A DNA stretch of 64,000 bases from contig NZ_JAKNUS010000012.1 of assembly GCF_023155745.1 (NCBI RefSeq), positions 1 to 64,000 on the forward strand. The letters are read 5' to 3'. A program made the translations under genes and the position numbers. Positions 19,877-31,021 of this stretch are shown in pieces; the stretch's first letter is position 1, and each line of letters starts with the position of its first letter. Source of the DNA: Microbacterium kunmingense (GTDB taxonomy: Bacteria; Actinomycetota; Actinomycetes; Actinomycetales; Microbacteriaceae). The notes beneath the pieces are model-generated. The model was not told the DNA's origin and made no database searches. It saw only the letters and a list, made by a program, of their open reading frames with translations.

Positions 19877-19925
19877 AGTCGGTGGCACGCTGTAGGGTCG
19901 CTACGCCTCGACAGACGGGAAACGC

Positions 19926-22199
<2,274 letters not shown>

Positions 22200-22285
22200 G
22201 CGCGCCGCTGCCGGGCCGCGCGGGCGCGCGCGCCGGCGCGCGCGACGGCTCGCGCGGCCGCCCGCCCGCACGACGGCACCGCGCC

Positions 22286-22493
22286 TTTCGCGACCCGTCA
22301 GAAAGTGCGGCTTGGGAGGGGAGGGGGCGACGTTTTTTGACGGGTCGCGTCGCGCGGGCGGGCGGGCGTGCGGGCGCGGGGCGCCGTCGCGTGACGTTCG
22401 CGCCGTCGCGTCGCGTTCTTTTCGCGAGCCGTCAGAAAGTGCGGCTTGGGATGGGAGGAGGCGACGTTTTCTGACGGGTCGCGTCGCGCGGGC
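22286..22493. repeat. Two 75-bp direct repeats, each an inverted repeat; fills the 344-bp gap
   Basis: Copy 1 (22286-22360) and copy 2 (22419-22493) are nearly identical. Each has the arms CGCGACCCGTCA / TGACGGGTCGCG (22289-22300 with 22338-22349; 22423-22434 with 22472-22483, one mismatch in copy 2) around a purine-rich GAAAGTGCGGCTTGGG centre, followed by GTCGCGCGGGCG. The surrounding 22200-22543 sequence is simple GC-rich CG/CGCG runs with no credible coding signal. This looks like a REP/BIME-type intergenic element. Confidence 0.8.
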
Positions 22494-22543
22494 GCGCGCG
22501 GGCGCGCCGGTGGATCGCGCGGGGCCGCCGCGACGCCGCGCGC

Positions 22544-23101
22544 TCAGCCGAGCTGCGAGTGCTCGCCGAGGCGGTGCCAGGTGCGGTTGTGGTAGACCAG
22601 TGCGTCGGCGGGCTCGCCCGGCTCGACGTCCCGGGTGATCTGGTGCTGCAGCGCCTGGGCGGCGATGACGGTCGAGGCGCCCGCGTCCATCCGGTTGATG
22701 ATCGCGCACCGCAGCCATGCCCGCGCCCCGGGGAACACCGGCTCGCCCGTGGGGAGGCGGGCCCACAGCGACGTGTCGGCGAAGCGGTCGATACCGCTCG
22801 TGGCGGCGAGCTTGGCGAGCTCGAGGTCGTGGGCGTCGAGCAGGTGCACCACGACCGTGTGAGCCGCGGCGATGGTCGGAGCGGCCGACGAGATGGACGA
22901 GAGCGAGAAGATCAGCAGCGGCGGCTCGGCGCTGACGGAGGACACCGAGGTCGCCGTCAGGGCGACCGGTCCGTCGCCCGCGTCGGCGGTGATGACGGCC
23001 ACGCCGCCGGGGTGCCCGCGGAAGACGGTCTTGAACTCCTCGGCACTGAGCGAGGCGGTCGGGAACGACGCGGGGTGGGTGCCGGCGGCGGAACGAGTCA
23101 T
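22544..23101 (-). CDS. Flavin reductase family protein
   Basis: FMN-binding split-barrel reductase, 185 aa, expected to supply reduced flavin to a monooxygenase or act as a small NAD(P)H:flavin oxidoreductase. The family core is visible as FKTVFRGHPGGVAVITADAG, VALTATSVSSVSAEPPLLIFSLS, the VVHLLDAHDLELAKL segment and a C-terminal ALVYHNRTWHRLG. ATG 23101 is preferred to longer in-frame starts because TAGCCT (complement of 23109-23114) sits 7 nt upstream, fitting a leaderless mRNA, and the extra residues look non-coding. No partner monooxygenase is adjacent. Confidence 0.87.
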   Translation of the reverse strand: MTRSAAGTHPASFPTASLSAEEFKTVFRGHPGGVAVITADAGDGPVALTATSVSSVSAEPPLLIFSLSSISSAAPTIAAAHTVVVHLLDAHDLELAKLAATSGIDRFADTSLWARLPTGEPVFPGARAWLRCAIINRMDAGASTVIAAQALQHQITRDVEPGEPADALVYHNRTWHRLGEHSQLG

Positions 23102-23212
23102 GGGCGGCAGGCTAGCCCGCGACAGATCGTTCGCCGTCATCGCATTTCGTGATGTTTCAGAGCTGGGCACGACAGAGGAAACCGCGCGGACCCCCGAACG
23201 ATTCCCCACAGC

Positions 23213-23659
23213 TCACCGACCGGCGTCGAACAGGTGCCGGGCCCCGTGGCTGAGCACCTTCACCACGACGCCTCGGCGCCGGAGGGCAGCGACCGTGCGC
23301 GTCTCCTCCTCGATGTCGCGCCCGAGCGCATGCACGTTCGCGACGACGAGCACATCACCCTGGCGGAGCGTGCCGAACAGGCGCACCAGCCGCTCCTCCC
23401 AGGTCTCGAGGGTCTCGGGCGCGGGGTGGCGGAATCCCTCGATGGGAACGCCGAAGCGGGTGAGGAGCTCGCGCTGCTCCACCACCGAGGGCATGTCGTC
23501 GCGGGCGATGACGAGCCCGACCAGGCGTGCGCCCGACGGGCGCGCGGCCCACCAGTCTCGATCACGCTGGAGCTCGGTGAAGCACTTGGGACAGTCGGCG
23601 GCGTCGTGGGGGACGGGCACGGGGCTGGTCTCCATCGCCTCGCCGAATCCCGCACTCAT
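23213..23659 (-). CDS. Resolvase-like protein lacking the catalytic serine
   Basis: Protein of 148 aa with a CPKC motif (residues 23-26) followed by a region resembling the N-terminal catalytic fold of serine recombinases: RLVGLVIARDDMPSVVEQRELLTRFGV, then GDVLVVANVHALGRDIEEETRTVAALRRRGVVVKVL, matching the usual G-D-x-L-V-V-x-x-x-x-R-L-G-R block. The serine expected in the R-V-S-T-x-x-Q strand is not there (V-I-A-R instead), and no DNA-binding C-terminal domain follows. It may be a domesticated, inactive recombinase. GGATG is close upstream; an in-frame GTG at 23674 would add five residues. Function unknown. Confidence 0.6.
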   Translation of the reverse strand: MSAGFGEAMETSPVPVPHDAADCPKCFTELQRDRDWWAARPSGARLVGLVIARDDMPSVVEQRELLTRFGVPIEGFRHPAPETLETWEERLVRLFGTLRQGDVLVVANVHALGRDIEEETRTVAALRRRGVVVKVLSHGARHLFDAGR

Positions 23660-23710
23660 GACATCCATTCTCACCCGGGATGACGCGTGCCGCGACCTTC
23701 TTCGCCCCTG

Positions 23711-25378
23711 TCAGTCCTCGCCGTCGAGGCGGAGCTCGAGGCTCAGCTCGTCGGCGTCGAGTTCGGCGAGGGCATGCCGGAGGACCGCGGTGCTGTACGC
23801 CCCGCCCGAAGACAGCTCTGTGAGCCGCTGTCGCATCGCCCGGATGAGCACGAGCCGCAGTTCGAGCGTGTCGCGCACGAGCGCGGTGGTGTCGTCATCA
23901 GGTGGGCGGGTGTACCGGTCGCCGACCCGCGCGATGAGCTCCGGCGGGAAGCTCTCCCCGTCGCGCCGTGCGAGCGTCTCCTCCGCGAGGGCCGCGGCCG
24001 CGGCATCCCGCAGCTCCTGATCCAGCCGCAGCCGCTCCTCGCGCCCGACGGTCTCGTCACCCTCGCCGTCGAGGCCGAGCATCCGCACCACCCAGGGGAG
24101 CGTCGAGCCCTGCAGCAGGAGGCTCCCGACCGCGACGAGGAAGGCGACGAAGACGAGCAGGTCGCGCGACGGGGTCTCGGCCGGGAGGGTCTGCGCCGCC
24201 GCAAGGGTCACCACCCCTCGCATGCCCGCCCACACCATGATCGTGCCGTGCCGCCACCCGAGCGGGGTCGTGCGGTGGTACTCGAGGTCTTCGATGAACC
24301 GCAGCACGCGTGGTCGCGCACGCGCGGGCACCCGGTCGGGCCAGGTGCGGACGCGGGGAAGATGCGTCGCCGCGCGCCGCGCGCGACGCGACTCACCCCA
24401 CACGAGGACCGAGACGAACACCACGCGCGCGGCGAGGATGATGAGGAGGGCCGTCGCGGCGAGGAAGACGGCCCGCTCCAGGCCGCCGCTTCCGTCGGCG
24501 GACACCGAGTCCCAGAGGTCCTTCACCTCGAGCCCCATGACGAGGAACACCGCGCCCTCGAGGACGAGCTCGACGGTGCGCCAGTTCAACTCGTCCGAGA
24601 GGCGCTGCTCGGGAGTGAAGCGGCGCGCCGCGCCCTGCCCGGTGACGATCCCGGCGACGACCGCGGCAACGAGGCCCGAGCCGCCGAGAGCCTCGGTGGG
24701 AAGGTAGGCCACGAACGGCACGACGAACCCGACGGTGGTGTTGGCCGCGGGATTGCGCACGAGCGCGCGCACGCGAAGATTGACGTAGCCGATGACCGAG
24801 CCGACGACGATCGCGACGACCACTCCCCAGAGGAACGCCCCGACGATGCCGCCCTCGGGCACCGACCCCGTGACCGCGGCGGCGACCATCGTGCGAAGGA
24901 TCACCAGGGATGTGGCGTCGTTGAGCAGACTCTCGCCGTCCAGCCACGTGGTGACGCGTCGGGAGATGCCGAGCCGTTTCGCGATGGAGGTCGCCACCGC
25001 GTCGGTGGGGCTCAGGATCGCGCCGAGCGCGATCGCGAGATACAGATCGAGCCCAGGGATGACGGCGTGGAAGAAGAAGCCGAGCGCGACGGCGCTGACG
25101 AGCACGAGCAGCACGGCCAGCCCCGAGATGGGTCGCACGTCGCGGCGGAACTCGATCGCGGGAAGCGACACCGCCGCCGAGTACAGCAGAGGCGGCAGCA
25201 CGCCCACGAGGATGACCTCGGGGTCGAGCTCGAACGGCGGCACGAAGGGCAGCAGACTGACGCCGAGCCCGAAGAGCACGAGCAGCAGGGGCCCGGCGAG
25301 CCGGAGCCTCGGACCGAGCGCCGTCGCCCCGGCGATGACGAGCACCGTCACCGTGGCGATGACGATGACCTCGATCAC
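23711..25378 (-). CDS. Na+/H+ antiporter, CPA1 family
   Basis: Membrane sodium (or potassium)/proton exchanger, 555 aa, for pH and salt balance. About 12 hydrophobic helices fill residues 1-420; ion-site motifs are LSPTDAVAT (near 125) and [15 protein letters not shown] (near 147) with the paired N-D. The remaining 130 residues form a charged cytoplasmic helical tail. The GTG start at 25378 overlaps the malate dehydrogenase stop as GTGA, so the two genes form one transcript with coupled translation. Confidence 0.9.
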   Translation of the reverse strand: MIEVIVIATVTVLVIAGATALGPRLRLAGPLLLVLFGLGVSLLPFVPPFELDPEVILVGVLPPLLYSAAVSLPAIEFRRDVRPISGLAVLLVLVSAVALGFFFHAVIPGLDLYLAIALGAILSPTDAVATSIAKRLGISRRVTTWLDGESLLNDATSLVILRTMVAAAVTGSVPEGGIVGAFLWGVVVAIVVGSVIGYVNLRVRALVRNPAANTTVGFVVPFVAYLPTEALGGSGLVAAVVAGIVTGQGAARRFTPEQRLSDELNWRTVELVLEGAVFLVMGLEVKDLWDSVSADGSGGLERAVFLAATALLIILAARVVFVSVLVWGESRRARRAATHLPRVRTWPDRVPARARPRVLRFIEDLEYHRTTPLGWRHGTIMVWAGMRGVVTLAAAQTLPAETPSRDLLVFVAFLVAVGSLLLQGSTLPWVVRMLGLDGEGDETVGREERLRLDQELRDAAAAALAEETLARRDGESFPPELIARVGDRYTRPPDDDTTALVRDTLELRLVLIRAMRQRLTELSSGGAYSTAVLRHALAELDADELSLELRLDGED

Positions 25379-26376
25379 GGCAGGAGGCCCAGACTCCGCA
25401 CGGCGTCGCGCTCGGCGACGAGCTCGTCCACCGACGCGTCGATGAGCCGCCGTGACCGTTCGTCCACTCCCAGATCGGCGACGACCCGGTAGCCCGAGCC
25501 GTCGGAAGAGACCGGGAACGAGCAGATGAGACCCTCCGGCACCCCGTACTCGCCGTGCGAGACGACCGCCGCCGACGTGCGGAAGCCGCCGAGCACGTCG
25601 CTGCGGACGTGCTCGATCGTGGCGTGGGCGGCCGAGGCGATCGACGACGACCCGCGCACCTCGATGATCTCCGCGCCGCGGCGCGCGACCCGGGGGACGA
25701 ACTGGTCATCGAGCCACGCGATCGCGTCGTCCGCACCGCCGAGCCGCTCGGCCAGCGCGTCGATGACCGGGCGACCGGCGACCGTGGCGTGGGACACGTC
25801 GGGGTACTGCGTGGCCGAGTGGTTCCCCCACACGATCACCCCGTCGATGTCGCGCGGGTTCACCTCGAGAGCGGCGGCGAGCTGGCCGACGGCGCGGTTG
25901 TGATCGAGGCGGGTCAGAGCGGTGAAGCGCTCGGGAGGGATGTCGGGGGCCCACGACTGCGCGATGAGGGCGTTGGTGTTCGCGGGGTTGCCCACCGTCA
26001 CCACGCGGACGGCGTCGTCGGCGACGTCGTTCAGCGCCGCGCCCTGCGGGCCGAAGATCCCCGCGTTCGCGGCGAGGAGGTCGGCGCGCTCCATGCCGGG
26101 ACCGCGGGGCCGGGCGCCGACGAGCAGGGCGATCTCGCATCCGTCGAACGCCGTGCGCGGGTCATCCGAGATCTCGACCCCGGCGAGGAGGGGGAAGGCG
26201 CAGTCCTGCAGCTCCAGGGCGGCGCCCTCGGCGGCGCGGAGTCCCGCGGGGATCTCCAGCAGTCGCAGGTTCACCGGTCGCTCCGGGCCGAGCATGTCGC
26301 CGGCGGCGATGCGGAAGAGCAGCGCGTAGCCGATCTGCCCTCCGGCGCCGGTGAGGGTGATCGTCGTCGCGCGCAT
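25375..26376 (-). CDS. mdh: Malate dehydrogenase
   Basis: NAD-dependent oxidation of malate to oxaloacetate in the citric acid cycle, 333 aa. Rossmann motif [16 protein letters not shown] at the N-terminus, substrate loop [15 protein letters not shown] with the catalytic-loop arginines, [13 protein letters not shown], and the Asp-His segment TRLDHNRA ... [13 protein letters not shown]. This is the type found in actinobacteria and cytosolic MDH. ATG 26376 is preferred over the long upstream extension: TATGCT (complement of 26384-26389) lies 7 nt upstream. It is divergent from the metallopeptidase gene and is followed, with GTGA overlap, by the antiporter. Confidence 0.95.
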   Translation of the reverse strand: MRATTITLTGAGGQIGYALLFRIAAGDMLGPERPVNLRLLEIPAGLRAAEGAALELQDCAFPLLAGVEISDDPRTAFDGCEIALLVGARPRGPGMERADLLAANAGIFGPQGAALNDVADDAVRVVTVGNPANTNALIAQSWAPDIPPERFTALTRLDHNRAVGQLAAALEVNPRDIDGVIVWGNHSATQYPDVSHATVAGRPVIDALAERLGGADDAIAWLDDQFVPRVARRGAEIIEVRGSSSIASAAHATIEHVRSDVLGGFRTSAAVVSHGEYGVPEGLICSFPVSSDGSGYRVVADLGVDERSRRLIDASVDELVAERDAVRSLGLLP

Positions 26377-26443
26377 GGCTCCGAGCATAAGGCCGCGCGG
26401 CGTCGTCCCGTGAGGAAGGGGCCAGGGGCGGTACCGTGAGCAG
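26377..26443. promoter_or_regulatory. Divergent leaderless promoters for mdh and the metallopeptidase
   Basis: On the minus strand TATGCT (complement of 26384-26389) is 7 nt from the mdh ATG; on the plus strand TACCGT (26432-26437) is 6 nt from ATG 26444. Both place the transcription start at or next to the start codon. No clear -35 elements. Confidence 0.55.
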
Positions 26444-27319
26444 ATGACGTTCAATGAGAACGCACAGGTCGGCGGGAACACGGCTCGACGGCGCGGCGGA
26501 GGACTCGCTCTCGCCGGTGGCGGCGTGGCCGGTATCGGGGCGATCGCCGTGCTGCTGCTGAACCTGTTCACGGGCGGAGACTTCTCCGGCCTTCTCGGCG
26601 GCGGCGGCGTGCCCGGGGTCTCGGGCGGCGAGGGCAGCGAGATCGCGTCGTGCGAGACCGGTGCCGACGCCAACCGCAACGACGAGTGCCGCCTGGCGGC
26701 GGGGTCGCTCGTGCTCGACCAGTACTGGGCGGAGCAGGTCGAGGGCTACCGCCAGCCGCAGCTGATCATCGTCGACCAGTCCACCTCGTCGGCGTGCGGC
26801 ACGGCGTCGAATGCGACCGGGCCGTTCTACTGCCCGCCCGAGGAGACGGTGTACATCGACCCCACCTTCTTCGGGCTCCTGCGCGAGCGGTTCGATGCGA
26901 GCGCCGGTGAGCTCGCCCAGCTCTACGTGCTCGCCCACGAGTACGGCCACCATGTGCAGAACATCACCGGCATCACCCAGCAGAACCCCGACAACGGCAC
27001 CGGCCCCGACAGCAACGGCGTCCGCATCGAACTGCAGGCCGACTGCTTCGCCGGCGCATGGGTGGCGGCGATGACCGACTACGTCGACGAGAACGGCGTT
27101 CCGTTCCTGCTCGAACCGACGGGCACCCAGATCACCGATGCGCTGAACGCCGCCGCCACGGTCGGCGACGATCACATCCAGCAGGAATCCGGGGCGCCGG
27201 TGAACCCCGAGAGCTGGACGCACGGGTCGAGCGAGCAGCGGCAGCGCTGGTTCGCCGCGGGCTACCAGGGGGGCGTCAGCGCCTGCGACACCTTCGCGGT
27301 GTCGGGGAGCGAGCTGTGA
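26444..27319 (+). CDS. Neutral zinc metallopeptidase, YpfJ family
   Basis: Predicted membrane-anchored zinc peptidase, 291 aa. An N-terminal basic stretch and one transmembrane helix (about 24-44) are followed by a Gly-rich linker and the peptidase domain. The zinc motif [10 protein letters not shown] lies near residue 166, with the downstream [11 protein letters not shown] segment giving the third ligand region; both are diagnostic of this family. Four cysteines (SCETG, ECRL, ACGTAS, FYCPP) could form disulfides. Substrate unknown. The stop overlaps the next ATG as TGATG. Confidence 0.92.
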   Translation: MTFNENAQVGGNTARRRGGGLALAGGGVAGIGAIAVLLLNLFTGGDFSGLLGGGGVPGVSGGEGSEIASCETGADANRNDECRLAAGSLVLDQYWAEQVEGYRQPQLIIVDQSTSSACGTASNATGPFYCPPEETVYIDPTFFGLLRERFDASAGELAQLYVLAHEYGHHVQNITGITQQNPDNGTGPDSNGVRIELQADCFAGAWVAAMTDYVDENGVPFLLEPTGTQITDALNAAATVGDDHIQQESGAPVNPESWTHGSSEQRQRWFAAGYQGGVSACDTFAVSGSEL

Positions 27320-28329
27320 TGAGCGGCCCGGCGCACCTCGACGGCATCCTCTATCCCCCCATCGAGCCCTACGCGACCGGCGAGCTGCTCGTCGGCGACG
27401 GCAACCGCGTCTACTGGGAGGAGAGCGGGAACCCCGACGGCAAGCCCGTGGTGTTCCTGCACGGCGGCCCGGGGGCCGGCACCTCGCCCTGGCACCGGCG
27501 GTTCTTCGACCCCGAGCGCTACCGGATCGTGCTCTTCGACCAGCGCGGCTGCGGTCGCAGCACCCCGCACGCGTCGGCGCCCGAGGCGGATCTGCGGTTC
27601 AACACCACCTGGCACCTCGTCGCCGACATCGAACTGCTGCGGCGGAACCTCGGGATCACCCGCTGGCAGGTGTTCGGCGGCTCGTGGGGGAGTGCGCTCG
27701 CCCTCGCCTACGCCGAGACGCACCCCGAGGCTGTCACCGAGGTGGTGCTGCGCGGCGTCTTCACGCTTCGCCCCCACGAGCTGGAGTGGTTCTACGAGGG
27801 GGGTGCCGCGGCGATCTTCCCCGACCTCTGGGAGGACTATCTCGCCCCGATCCCGGTCCTCGAGCGCTCCCGGATGATCGAGGCCTACTGCCGACGGCTC
27901 TCCGACCCCGACCCGGCCGTGCACGTGCCGGCGGCGAAGGCGTGGACGCGATGGGAGGCGGCGACCCTCACCCTCCGCCCCGACCCCGACCTCGTCAGCA
28001 CGATGACCGACGAGGTCGCGGCGACCGCCTTCGCGCGCATCGAGAACCACTTCTTCATGCACGGCGGATGGTTCTCCGAGGAGCAGCTGATCCGTGGCGC
28101 GACGGCGCTCCGCGACATCCCGGGGGTCATCGTGCAGGGAAGGTACGACGTCTGCACGCCCGTCATGACCGCGTGGGACCTGCACCGGGCGTGGCCGGAG
28201 GCGGAGCTCGTGATCGTCGACGACGCGGGGCACTCCGCCTCCGAACCGGGGATCGCCGCGGCGCTGCGCGCGGCGACCGACCGGTTCGCGAGGGACGACA
28301 TGGCCGTGTCGGCGGACGTCACCGACTGA
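27319..28329 (+). CDS. pip: Prolyl aminopeptidase (alpha/beta hydrolase)
   Basis: Cytoplasmic exopeptidase that removes N-terminal proline, 336 aa. Visible: oxyanion-hole HGGPGAG, DQRGCGRSTPHA, nucleophile elbow GGSWGSALAL, the acid in QGRYDVCTP, and the catalytic histidine in DDAGHSASEPG. All are standard for the S33 prolyl aminopeptidase group. ATG 27319 overlaps the preceding stop; an in-frame GTG lies one codon earlier. It probably forms one transcript with the metallopeptidase gene. Confidence 0.94.
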   Translation: MSGPAHLDGILYPPIEPYATGELLVGDGNRVYWEESGNPDGKPVVFLHGGPGAGTSPWHRRFFDPERYRIVLFDQRGCGRSTPHASAPEADLRFNTTWHLVADIELLRRNLGITRWQVFGGSWGSALALAYAETHPEAVTEVVLRGVFTLRPHELEWFYEGGAAAIFPDLWEDYLAPIPVLERSRMIEAYCRRLSDPDPAVHVPAAKAWTRWEAATLTLRPDPDLVSTMTDEVAATAFARIENHFFMHGGWFSEEQLIRGATALRDIPGVIVQGRYDVCTPVMTAWDLHRAWPEAELVIVDDAGHSASEPGIAAALRAATDRFARDDMAVSADVTD

Positions 28330-28332
28330 GCA

Positions 28333-28873
28333 TCAGGCCGTGAAGGGCACGCTCCCGGCGCTGCAGTACGACCCCGGCGAGTGCACGACGTGCGCGATGC
28401 GCAGCTCGGCGTCGACATCGTCGCCCACCCGGGGCGCGAGGTCGGGCGAGATCCGCCAGTCGAACGCTTCGGCATCGGGGTTCTGCCGCGCGTGCTCGCG
28501 CAGTCCCAGGGGCACGAGCCGTAGGCGTCGGTCGACCCACTCCGCGTCCCAGGGGCCCTCGCGGAGGATCTGCTCGGCGGCACGGAATTCGTAGTAGATC
28601 GTCCGGCGCAGGCGATTGCCGGTCACGGCCTCCGACCCGTGGACGATCATCACGTCGTGCACGAGCACGTCGCCGGGGTTCAGCTCGACCTGGATGACGC
28701 CGGGTGCGTTCCACCCGTACTCCTCCTGCAGCTGGCAGACGTCGACCGGGGCGAGGTGGGAGCCGGGCGCGACGCGAAGGGCGCCCTCGCCGGCGCGGGA
28801 GGCGTCGAGGTAGACGTCGATGTTGAAGATGCGGTGCGTGCGGGGGTGCACCGCGTCCTGGTGCCAGTCGATC
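28333..28873 (-). pseudogene. Phytanoyl-CoA dioxygenase (PhyH) family, 5'-truncated
   Basis: The C-terminal part (about 180 residues) of an Fe(II)/2-oxoglutarate dioxygenase. The reading begins at WHQDAVHPRTHR (the H-x-D iron ligands) and continues through IFNIDVYLDASRAGEGALRVAPGSHL, the distal-histidine region VHDVMIVHGSEAVTGNRLRRTIYYEFR, to the stop at 28333. The N-terminal half expected of PhyH proteins is absent. Upstream the frame stays open but reads antisense to an AraC fragment, and no start or promoter is seen. The break lies within about 28866-28885. Confidence 0.75.
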
Positions 28874-28884
28874 GCCTGAGCGGC

Positions 28885-29415
28885 TTCATCGGATCGCTCC
28901 TCGCCGGCGACCTGGTGCTGGTGTCGGAGGGAGCGGGCCTCGCGCTCGCCGAGCGTGCGGAGCTGTGGGCCGGCGCCCTGGCGGACGAGCCCGGCGACGC
29001 CGAGCGGCGCGCGGCCGAGCTCGAAGTCGAGGCACTCCTGCGGCGGATCGCCGCGCGTCGCACGGAGGTCGCCCCGGGGCATCCGGGGGTCAAGGGCACC
29101 GCCGGCGAGATGGCCGTCTTCATCTCGGAACGCTCGGCCGACGACCTGCGGGTGGAGGATGTCGCCCGGCAGGTGCACCTGCATCCGCAGTACGCCATGA
29201 CGCTGTTCCGGCGGGCGCTCGGCATCACGATCGGCGAGTACCTGCTGCAGTGCCGGGTCGCGCGGGCGCAGCGACTGCTGCTGACGACCGACATGCCGAT
29301 CACCGAGGTCGGCTTCGCCGCCGGGTTCGGCTCGCAGAGCCAGTTCTACGCGCGATTCCGCGATCGCTGCGGCGAAGCGCCGGCCGCCTACCGGCGGCGG
29401 CTCGCCGGTGCCTGA
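28885..29415 (+). pseudogene. AraC-family regulator, 5'-truncated
   Basis: The C-terminal part (about 175 residues) of an AraC-type regulator: a linker (SLLAGDLVLV ... AERAELWAGALADE) and the double helix-turn-helix domain (GEMAVFISERSADDLRVEDVARQVHLHP, ALGITIGEYLLQCRVARAQRLL, ITEVGFAAGFGSQSQFYARFR) ending CGEAPAAYRRRL. The N-terminal cupin sensor half is missing; the frame upstream of about 28880 runs antisense through the PhyH fragment. With no start codon in a sensible place and no ribosome site, it is probably not expressed as a working regulator. Confidence 0.72.
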
Positions 29416-29417
29416 CG

Positions 29418-29491
29418 AGCTGCGGAGATTCGCGCCACCTTCGGAGCCGACCCCGGCACCACGTCCGACGTTCGCGCGAATCTCCGAAGCT
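29418..29491. repeat. 17-bp inverted repeat after the AraC fragment
   Basis: AGCTGCGGAGATTCGCG (29418-29434) and CGCGAATCTCCGAAGCT (29475-29491) are inverted copies with one mismatch and a 40-nt centre. Arm length and overall architecture resemble the element at 1201-1288. No T-run follows. Confidence 0.75.
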
Positions 29492-29531
29492 GGAGGGGAT
29501 TCGTGGTGGGGCGCGGGTGGAGAGGCGACGC

Positions 29532-29843
29532 TCAGGCGTCGAGGAGCCGCCACTCGGAGAAGAAGTCGCGCACCGTCTTCTCGCCGAGGTCACGGCGCAC
29601 GGTCTCGAGCAGGCGGCTCGCCTCGGCGTCGGTGCCGGCGTTCACCCGCAGCACGGGGGCATCGCTGTCGGAGCGCACCACCACGAGGTCGAAGGTCGGC
29701 GCGGCGAGGTCGTCGCCCCCGCCGATGACGGCCAGTGCGAACGCACCGAGGTACTTCGCCGCGCGCTTCAGCGGCGACGGATGCCGCACCTCCAGCCGTG
29801 CCTCGAGCACGCGCGCCGCGAGGGTGTGGTCGTCGAGGTTCAC
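29532..29843 (-). CDS. Hypothetical protein coupled to the LacI regulator gene
   Basis: Unrecognised 103-aa protein. It starts with GTG 29843, which overlaps the stop of the LacI gene as GTGA, so it should be translated together with the regulator. The sequence is mixed alpha/beta with no membrane segment: DHTLAARVLEARLEVRHPSPLKRAAKYLG, then FALAVIGGGDDLAAPTFDLVVVRSDSDAPVLRVNAG and a helical end RLLETVRRDLGEKTVRDFFSEWRLLDA. No motif or catalytic pattern is evident. Coding bias is normal. A role in galactoside metabolism can only be guessed from its position. Confidence 0.65.
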   Translation of the reverse strand: MNLDDHTLAARVLEARLEVRHPSPLKRAAKYLGAFALAVIGGGDDLAAPTFDLVVVRSDSDAPVLRVNAGTDAEASRLLETVRRDLGEKTVRDFFSEWRLLDA

Positions 29844-30859
29844 GCCGACTCCCGCCACACCGTCTCGCACTCGAGCATCACCTCGGCGCCGCCCGGCGCG
29901 CCGGCGATGCGTTCGAGCACCAGCCGTGCCGCCTCGGCGCCCAGCCGCGCGGCGGGCTGGCGCACGGTCGACAGGGCGGGCAGGGTGCGTCGCGCCCACG
30001 CCGAGTCGTCGAAGCCGACCACGCCGACATCCTCGGGCACGCGGCGCCCCGCCGCGCGCAGGGCCTCCACCGCCCCGGCGGCGACGGCGTCGGATGCGGC
30101 GAAGATGCCGTCGATGTCGGGTGAGCGCGCTAACAGCGCCTGCATGCCCTCCCTCCCCGCCGAATACGAATACAGCGGCACGGGTTCGACCAGGGTCTCG
30201 TCGAACCGGTCGCCGAGCGCCTCGCGGAATCCGGCGAGGCGATCCGAGCCCGAGTCGCGGTCGAGCGCCGCGGCGATCATGCCGATGCGCCGGCGGCCCG
30301 TCTCGACCAGGCGGGAGGTGATGGCGCGCGCCGACCCACGGTTGTCGATGACCACGAACGACGCCGAGGACGCCCCCGGCGGGTGCCCGACGTACGCCGC
30401 CGGCAGCTGCAACCGCTCCACGACGCGCGTGATCGGGTCATTGGCGCGGGCGGAGACGATGATCACTCCGTCGACGAAGCCGCCGGAGAGGTACCGCGCG
30501 ACGCGGTCGGTGTCCCGTCCGGTGTCAACGATGAGGACGGCCATCTGATGGTCCGCCTCCGAGAGGGCGGCGTTGGCGCCGAGCAGGATCTCGCCGATGT
30601 TCGGGTCTTCGATGAACAGCGAGTGCGGTTCGTGGACGATGAAGCCGACCGCCTGACTGCGCTGCATCACCAGGTTGCGCGCCGCGGTGTTGGGCACGTA
30701 CCCCACCTTCGCGATCGCCGCCTCGATCGCCTCGCGGGCCGTGGCGGAGACGTAGCGGTCGCCGTTGACGTAACGGCTGACCGTGCCCCGAGACACCCCG
30801 GCCTCCTGCGCCACGTCATGCACGGTGGCGCGCTTCGGGCGCACGGGCGGAGTGGTCAC
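29840..30859 (-). CDS. LacI-family transcriptional regulator of the beta-galactoside locus
   Basis: DNA-binding repressor of 339 aa. The N-terminal helix-turn-helix and hinge are visible: RATVHDVAQEAGVSRGTVSRYVNGDRYVSATAREAIEAAIAKVGYVPNTAARNL. A periplasmic-binding-like sensor domain follows (AVGFIVHEP ... DGIFAASDAVAAGAVEALR ... VGVVGFDDSAWARRTLPALSTVRQP). GTG 30859 is chosen because TACAGT (complement of 30866-30871) is 6 nt upstream, fitting a leaderless mRNA; the longer open frame upstream is antisense to the beta-galactosidase gene. It is divergent from the galactosidase operon and probably represses it at the two palindromes 30924-30983, with a galactoside as inducer. Confidence 0.92.
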   Translation of the reverse strand: MTTPPVRPKRATVHDVAQEAGVSRGTVSRYVNGDRYVSATAREAIEAAIAKVGYVPNTAARNLVMQRSQAVGFIVHEPHSLFIEDPNIGEILLGANAALSEADHQMAVLIVDTGRDTDRVARYLSGGFVDGVIIVSARANDPITRVVERLQLPAAYVGHPPGASSASFVVIDNRGSARAITSRLVETGRRRIGMIAAALDRDSGSDRLAGFREALGDRFDETLVEPVPLYSYSAGREGMQALLARSPDIDGIFAASDAVAAGAVEALRAAGRRVPEDVGVVGFDDSAWARRTLPALSTVRQPAARLGAEAARLVLERIAGAPGGAEVMLECETVWRESA

Positions 30860-30865
30860 GAGGCC

Positions 30866-30983
30866 ACTGTAGCCCTCGACGTCGAACTTTCCGCTTGACA
30901 GCCGGCCCGCGGAAATGTCAGTGTGTGTACGTTCACAGACTCTCGACGAGGAGTTGTCGTCCGGGAAACTGTGCACGTTCACA
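30866..30983. promoter_or_regulatory. Divergent control region with two LacI-type operators
   Basis: TGTGTACGTTCACA (30924-30937) and TGTGCACGTTCACA (30970-30983) share the palindrome TGTG-N-ACGT-N-CACA; their centres are 46 bp apart, about four to five helical turns. TTGACA at 30895-30900 is a good plus-strand -35, with a poor -10 17 nt later, adjacent to the first operator. TACAGT (complement of 30866-30871) is the likely leaderless -10 for lacI. Confidence 0.72.
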
Positions 30984-31021
30984 CAGCAACCGCTCGCAAC
31001 ACCCCGTACTTCTGGAGATCT

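Noticed and set aside
22338..22360. Rho-independent terminator for the UvrA-like gene
   Set aside because: The T-run lies inside the hairpin before the right arm, not after it, and the same structure is repeated 133 bp on.
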